The translations under genes were made by a program, and so were the position numbers. Below the pieces are notes generated by a model that searched no databases, was not told where the DNA came from, and worked only from the letters and a program-made list of their open reading frames with translations. Shown here one piece after another: positions 6,281 through 9,859 of a DNA stretch of 9,859 nt. Numbering within the stretch: the stretch's first letter is position 1; each line of letters begins with the position of its first letter. This stretch comes from Opitutaceae bacterium. Its GTDB lineage: Bacteria; Verrucomicrobiota; Verrucomicrobiia; Opitutales; Opitutaceae. Location of the stretch: the NCBI GenBank assembly GCA_029979145.1, contig JAPOIC010000058.1:1-9859 (forward strand), in the 5' to 3' direction.

Positions 6281-7132
6281 ATGCCCGCCAAGAAAATCGC
6301 CGCCGCGCTGGTCTACGTGATGCTGGTCGTCTTCGCCATCATCACGCTGATCCCGTTTGCGCACATGCTGGCGGGTGCCCTGAAGAGCCGTCTGGACTAT
6401 GCCGCCACGCTCTTCCTTCCCGCCGGCGACGGCCTGTTCGGCATTGGCTGGGACCGCATCACGCTGGACAACTTCATCCGGCTGTTCACCGAACTCGGCA
6501 TCCCGCGCGCGATGCTCAATTCGGCGTTTCTCGCCTCCGTTCACGCCATCCTGACCGTGCTCTTCTGCTCCATGGGCGGTTATGCTCTTTCCAAACTAGA
6601 GTTCAAGGGACGCGAGGCCGTGACCACCCTCGTGCTCACCGCCCTGATCATTCCCGGCCCCCTCCTCCTCGCCCCCGGCTTCCAGCTCCTCTACCAGCTC
6701 GACCTGCTCAACACCTACACCGGCCTCATCCTCCCCGGCCTAACGCCCGCCTTCGGCGTCTTCCTCTTCCGCCAGGCGATGATCAACGGCGTGCCGCGCG
6801 AACTGCTGGAGGCCGCGCGCATCGACGGCGCCGGCGAGGCCCGAATCTTCTTTGAATTGGTCCTGCCCTTGGTGCGGCCAATGATGGGGGCATTCCTGAT
6901 GATCAGCTTCATGGGCACCTGGAACAACTTCATCAGCCCGCAGATCATCCTGCAATCGCCCGACCTCCAGCCGCTGTCCGTCGCCCTCAACAACCTGAAG
7001 GGCCTCTACGGCACCGACTACGGCCTGATCATGGCGGGCACGATTGTGTCGATTTCGCCGGTCATGTGCCTCTTCCTGCTCTTGCAGCGCGAATTCATCG
7101 CCGGCCTCACCGGCGGCGCGGTGAAGGGATGA
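6281..7132 (+). CDS. Sugar ABC transporter permease, MalG-type (importer module 1)
   Basis: The 283-residue integral membrane protein is the usual size for MalG-like subunits. The first transmembrane helix (about residues 8-30) is followed by the periplasmic LPAGDGLFGIGWDRITLDNF stretch. The NSAFLASVHAI...GGYALSKLEFKGRE block (80-112) is highly characteristic of MalG/UgpE-type permeases. The EAA loop is at 177-196 (EAARIDGAGEAR...LVLP). The WNNFISP motif is at 214-220 and the LQREFIAGLTGGAVKG tail closes the protein. It lies 2 bases after the MalF-type gene and forms the second half of the membrane channel. The stop is followed by a 90-base gap before module 2, with no terminator-like hairpin, so transcription may continue. 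Confidence 0.95.
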   Translation: MPAKKIAAALVYVMLVVFAIITLIPFAHMLAGALKSRLDYAATLFLPAGDGLFGIGWDRITLDNFIRLFTELGIPRAMLNSAFLASVHAILTVLFCSMGGYALSKLEFKGREAVTTLVLTALIIPGPLLLAPGFQLLYQLDLLNTYTGLILPGLTPAFGVFLFRQAMINGVPRELLEAARIDGAGEARIFFELVLPLVRPMMGAFLMISFMGTWNNFISPQIILQSPDLQPLSVALNNLKGLYGTDYGLIMAGTIVSISPVMCLFLLLQREFIAGLTGGAVKG

Positions 7133-7222
7133 AGACACATTTTTGTCCTCCGCGGACACTCCGAGGTTGCAGTCGCGGCCGGGACCGCAAACTGAACGGG
7201 AGTCACCCCGTCAGTCACCCCA

Positions 7223-8590
7223 ATGCTGCGCTACTTTTCCCCCGGCGTCTGGCTGCTCGTCATCCTCGCCCTCGGCTCCAGCTTCCTTGTCGCCCTGTTG
7301 CCCGTCACCCCGCGGCCCGGCATGGTCTTCTGGCTGTTCTCCCGCGACCATGCGATGCTCTCGGAGCACATCGCCGCGCAATGGAACGCCCAGCACCCCG
7401 CGACACCGGTCCAGGTCACCCTGCTCAGCGGCGCGGCGCTGAACAGCCGCATGCTCACCGGCTTCTACGCCGATACCCCCGTGGGCGACTTGATCGAAGT
7501 GGAACGCTCGGTCATCGGCCAGATCTTCGCCGGGCCGATCGAGGACGTCGGCTTCGTTGACCTCACCGACCGCCTTGAGGCGGAGCAGGTCGGCGACGCC
7601 ATCAACACCCCGTCGTTCAGTCCCTGGACCTCCCGGGGTCGCATCTTTGGCCTCCCGCACGATGTCCATCCGGTCATGCTGATGTATCGCGCCGACCTCA
7701 CCGAGGCGGCCGGCATCGACGTGTCCCAAGTCAAGACCTGGGACGACTTTTTCCGGGTCATGCGCCCGCTCATGGGTGACCTCGACGGTGACGGTCGCAC
7801 GGACCGCTGGATCCTGAGCGGCGGGCCCACCGCCCTGCAGTTTCATGAGGTTTTCCTGCTGCAGGCCGGCGGCGGCTACTTCGACGCCCAGGGCGAGCCG
7901 GCGCTGAATTCGGAAATCAACGTCCGCATCCTCAGCCAGCTCGCCACCTGGTATGCCGGGCCCAATCGCGTCACCGGCGAGCTCCCGGTCGGGCCCGCCA
8001 CCAGCCAGCTGATCATGCAAGGCTACGTCGTCAGCATGCTCGCCCCCGATTGGTATGCGGGCCACACGCGCAACAACCTGCTGACCATGACCGGTAAATT
8101 CAAACTGATGCCACTCCCCGCCTGGGAGCCCGGCGGGCGCCGCACTTCGGTCTACGGCGGCACCATGCTGGGCGTCACCAAGGCCAGCACCTATCAATCC
8201 GAAGCCTGGGAATTCGCCAAGGCGCTCTACCTCTCGCCTGAGACCGCCAAGGGTCTCTACGAGGTCACGCGCATCATCACGCCGATCAAGTCCAACTGGG
8301 ACCAACCGGTCTATGACGAGCCCGATCCCTACTACGGCGGCCAGCCCATCGGCCGGCTTTTCATCAACCTCGCGCCCAACGTGCCGACGCGTCCGTCATC
8401 GCCGTTTTACGGCAACGCACAGCAGGAACTGAACACCGCGGTCATTGCCCTCTCCCGCTACACGGAAGATCACGCCATCAGCGACCCCACCCAACTGCAC
8501 GCCGAGTGCCGCCGGCTGCTCAATGCCGCCCAAGCCGGGCTGCTGCGTCAAATGCACCGCAACGTCTTCCTTCGCCGCCCCGCCCCATGA
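7223..8590 (+). CDS. ABC transporter family 1 extracellular solute-binding protein (importer module 2, paralogue of module 1)
   Basis: The 455-residue protein is colinear with the module 1 binding protein along its whole length. The N-terminus MLRYFSPG leads into one hydrophobic helix (about residues 9-27) with no lipobox Cys, so it is again a probable signal anchor. Shared blocks include NTPSF (128-132), GLPHDVHPVMLMYRADLTEAAGIDV (143-167), a DxDGDGxxD loop (186-194), ATWYAGP (241-247), LMPLPAW (295-301), GGRRTS (304-309), YDEPDP (364-369) and a RNVFL tail. The part most likely to line the ligand site, around 196-215, differs clearly from module 1, so the bound sugar may differ. The ATG at 7223 has no Shine-Dalgarno. 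The stop overlaps the next gene by ATGA. Confidence 0.9.
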   Translation: MLRYFSPGVWLLVILALGSSFLVALLPVTPRPGMVFWLFSRDHAMLSEHIAAQWNAQHPATPVQVTLLSGAALNSRMLTGFYADTPVGDLIEVERSVIGQIFAGPIEDVGFVDLTDRLEAEQVGDAINTPSFSPWTSRGRIFGLPHDVHPVMLMYRADLTEAAGIDVSQVKTWDDFFRVMRPLMGDLDGDGRTDRWILSGGPTALQFHEVFLLQAGGGYFDAQGEPALNSEINVRILSQLATWYAGPNRVTGELPVGPATSQLIMQGYVVSMLAPDWYAGHTRNNLLTMTGKFKLMPLPAWEPGGRRTSVYGGTMLGVTKASTYQSEAWEFAKALYLSPETAKGLYEVTRIITPIKSNWDQPVYDEPDPYYGGQPIGRLFINLAPNVPTRPSSPFYGNAQQELNTAVIALSRYTEDHAISDPTQLHAECRRLLNAAQAGLLRQMHRNVFLRRPAP

Positions 8591-9477
8591 CTTCGTCGCG
8601 CGCCCACTCCCCGTTGATCCCGTGGTGTTTTCTCGCACCGTTTCTGCTGGTCTTCACGACGTTCACGACCTGGCCGTTGATCCGCTCACTGGTGCTCGCG
8701 TTCGAGCAATCCTTTGGGCCAAAGACCACCTCGTTCGTCGGATTCCTGAACTTCAAGTTCCTGATGGGTGACCCCATGTTTTGGACCGCCGTCGGCAACA
8801 CCGCGCTGTTCACCGTCTGCGCGGTCTGCCTGCAGATTCCCGTCGCGCTCGGACTTGCGCTGCTGCTCAACCGACCCGACATCCGCGGCAAGCGGATCTT
8901 CCGCCTGATCTTCTTTGCGCCGTCCATCGTCGGCCTCTCGTTCGTCGCCATCCTGTTTTCGCTCCTGCTCGAACGTCGCGTCGGCCTGATCAACAGCTCC
9001 CTCCACGCCTTGTTTCCGGCGTGGGACCCCGACTTCCCGTGGCTGCAGGGCTTCGTGCTCACGTCGATGAGCGGCGCCATCCTCTGGCTGTCGGCCGGCT
9101 TCTACATGATCTACTTTCTCGCCGCCCTGCAGAACGTGCCCGGCGAGTTGCTCGAGGCCGCGAGCATCGACGGCGCGGGGCCATGGCAGCGTTTTCGCCA
9201 CATCACGCTGCCGGAGATCCGCCCCGTGCTAAACCTCATCACCCTGCTCGTGATCATCGGCAGCCTGCAGTTCTTCGAACTGCCGTTCCTCGTCTACAAC
9301 GACACCGCCGGCAGCGGACCGGACAATCGCGCCCTGACGATCGTGACCTACCTTTACCAAACCGGCTTCCGCAGCGGCGACCTCGGCTACGCCAGCGCCA
9401 TCGGCTGGGTGCTTACCCTCGTGCTGATCGGTTTCGCGCTGCTGCAACGCGTCATCGCGCGGAGGGCCGAGCGATGA
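8587..9477 (+). CDS. Sugar ABC transporter permease, MalF-type (importer module 2)
   Basis: The 296-residue six-helix permease is alignable with the module 1 MalF-type protein from end to end, with more than half of residues identical by eye. The EAA loop is at 190-209 (EAASIDGAGPWQ...ITLP). Other shared blocks are ALLLNRP (91-97), RLIFFAPS (106-113), YFLAALQNVP (176-185) and GDLGYASAIGWV (264-275). The ATG at 8587 overlaps the binding-protein stop in an ATGA; a longer frame back to 8506 would run through the coding end of that gene and adds only low-complexity residues. No Shine-Dalgarno is visible, so translation probably depends on coupling. Its own stop overlaps the next start in another ATGA. 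Confidence 0.95.
   Translation: MTSSRAHSPLIPWCFLAPFLLVFTTFTTWPLIRSLVLAFEQSFGPKTTSFVGFLNFKFLMGDPMFWTAVGNTALFTVCAVCLQIPVALGLALLLNRPDIRGKRIFRLIFFAPSIVGLSFVAILFSLLLERRVGLINSSLHALFPAWDPDFPWLQGFVLTSMSGAILWLSAGFYMIYFLAALQNVPGELLEAASIDGAGPWQRFRHITLPEIRPVLNLITLLVIIGSLQFFELPFLVYNDTAGSGPDNRALTIVTYLYQTGFRSGDLGYASAIGWVLTLVLIGFALLQRVIARRAER
9461..9466 (+). promoter_or_regulatory. Shine-Dalgarno for the module 2 MalG-type permease
   Basis: GGAGGG lies 7 bases upstream of the ATG at 9474, inside the end of the MalF-type gene. It supports the ATGA-overlap start. Confidence 0.8.
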
Positions 9478-9859
9478 AGTCGCCTTCGTCCCGCCTTGCC
9501 CGCGTTTCCCTCTACCTGCTGCTGATTGTCTTCGGCGGGCTGACGCTGGTGCCGTTCATCTGGATGCTCTGCGCGTCGGTGAAGACCCAGGCTGACTTCT
9601 TCAGTTCGCGTTTCCTGCCGGCTGGTGACGGCTGGCTCGGCATTGCGTGGGACCGGCTTACCCTCGCGCAATTCGGCCGGCTCTTCACCGAGCTGCCCGT
9701 CGGCCGCGCGTTGTTAAACTCGGTGTTTTTTGCGTCCGTCATCAGTCTTGGGGCCACGGTCTGCAGCGCTGCCGGCGGTTATGCCTTGAGCAAGTTTCAA
9801 TTCCGCGGTCGCGAGGCCACCAACAAACGCGTGCTGGGGCGTCGCAAGCTCCAGCCGTC
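9474..9859 (+). CDS. Sugar ABC transporter permease, MalG-type, 5' part (importer module 2)
   Basis: About 128 codons are visible before the window ends. The first transmembrane helix is at about residues 11-33, followed by FLPAGDGWLGIAWDRLTLAQF (47-67) and the family block NSVFFASVISLGATVCSAAGGYALSKFQFRGRE (82-114). These align closely with the module 1 MalG-type permease. After residue 115 (base 9818) the match stops: where module 1 has a hydrophobic helix (LVLTALIIPGPLLL), the frame here gives NKRVLGRRKLQP, which is charged and cannot be a membrane segment. The EAA loop would lie beyond the edge. The gene call is safe, but the last 41 bases are suspect. Confidence 0.9.
   Translation, partial: MKSPSSRLARVSLYLLLIVFGGLTLVPFIWMLCASVKTQADFFSSRFLPAGDGWLGIAWDRLTLAQFGRLFTELPVGRALLNSVFFASVISLGATVCSAAGGYALSKFQFRGREATNKRVLGRRKLQP

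Noticed and set aside
7211..8305. 364-residue minus-strand frame opposite the second binding protein
   Set aside because: The same antisense shadow appears at the equivalent place in both modules, showing it follows from the coding strand rather than being a gene.

Overview
The window is GC-rich, gene-dense bacterial DNA. No single gene fixes the taxon. A ThuA-like gene next to a Gfo/Idh/MocA oxidoreductase, a GC-rich paired-hairpin intergenic repeat, few Shine-Dalgarno sites and sugar-type ABC transporters together suggest a Verrucomicrobiota (Opitutaceae-like) genome. That assignment is an inference from general knowledge; no marker gene was seen.

Layout. (1) Bases 2-187 hold the 3' end of a probable TIM-barrel sugar isomerase/epimerase-like gene (+). 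It is followed by a strong, nearly symmetric terminator (207-240) and a paired-hairpin repeat (250-322). (2) A minus-strand pair, ThuA-like (2053-1394) then Gfo/Idh/MocA oxidoreductase (1384-350), separated by 9 bases, looks like a small sugar-catabolism operon. (3) A plus-strand sensor histidine kinase starts divergently at 2197 but is interrupted by an in-frame TAA at 2368-2370. The two transmembrane helices lie in a 57-residue upstream ORF, and the HAMP-like, PAS, HisKA and HATPase parts lie in 2371-3642. (4) A complete tRNA-Cys(GCA) with encoded CCA lies on the minus strand at 3668-3742. (5) From about 4018 to the window end run two tandem paralogous ABC importer modules, each in the order solute-binding protein, MalF-type permease, MalG-type permease. 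The last permease runs off the edge.

How the genes work together. The two importer modules probably bring in two related oligosaccharides or sugars. Both permeases of module 1 and the first of module 2 keep an EAA loop, so they need an ATPase, but none is encoded here. A shared MsmX/MalK-like ATPase elsewhere is the natural inference. The minus-strand oxidoreductase/ThuA pair and the isomerase-like gene fit breakdown of the imported carbohydrate. Two LacI/cre-like 14-base palindromes, one before the ThuA-like gene and one before importer module 1, suggest shared control by a LacI-family regulator.

I found no CRISPR array, insertion sequence, phage gene or clearly new system. The points most worth a second look are the split kinase, the tandem importer duplication with anchored binding proteins, the paired operators, and the abrupt loss of permease homology in the last 41 bases.
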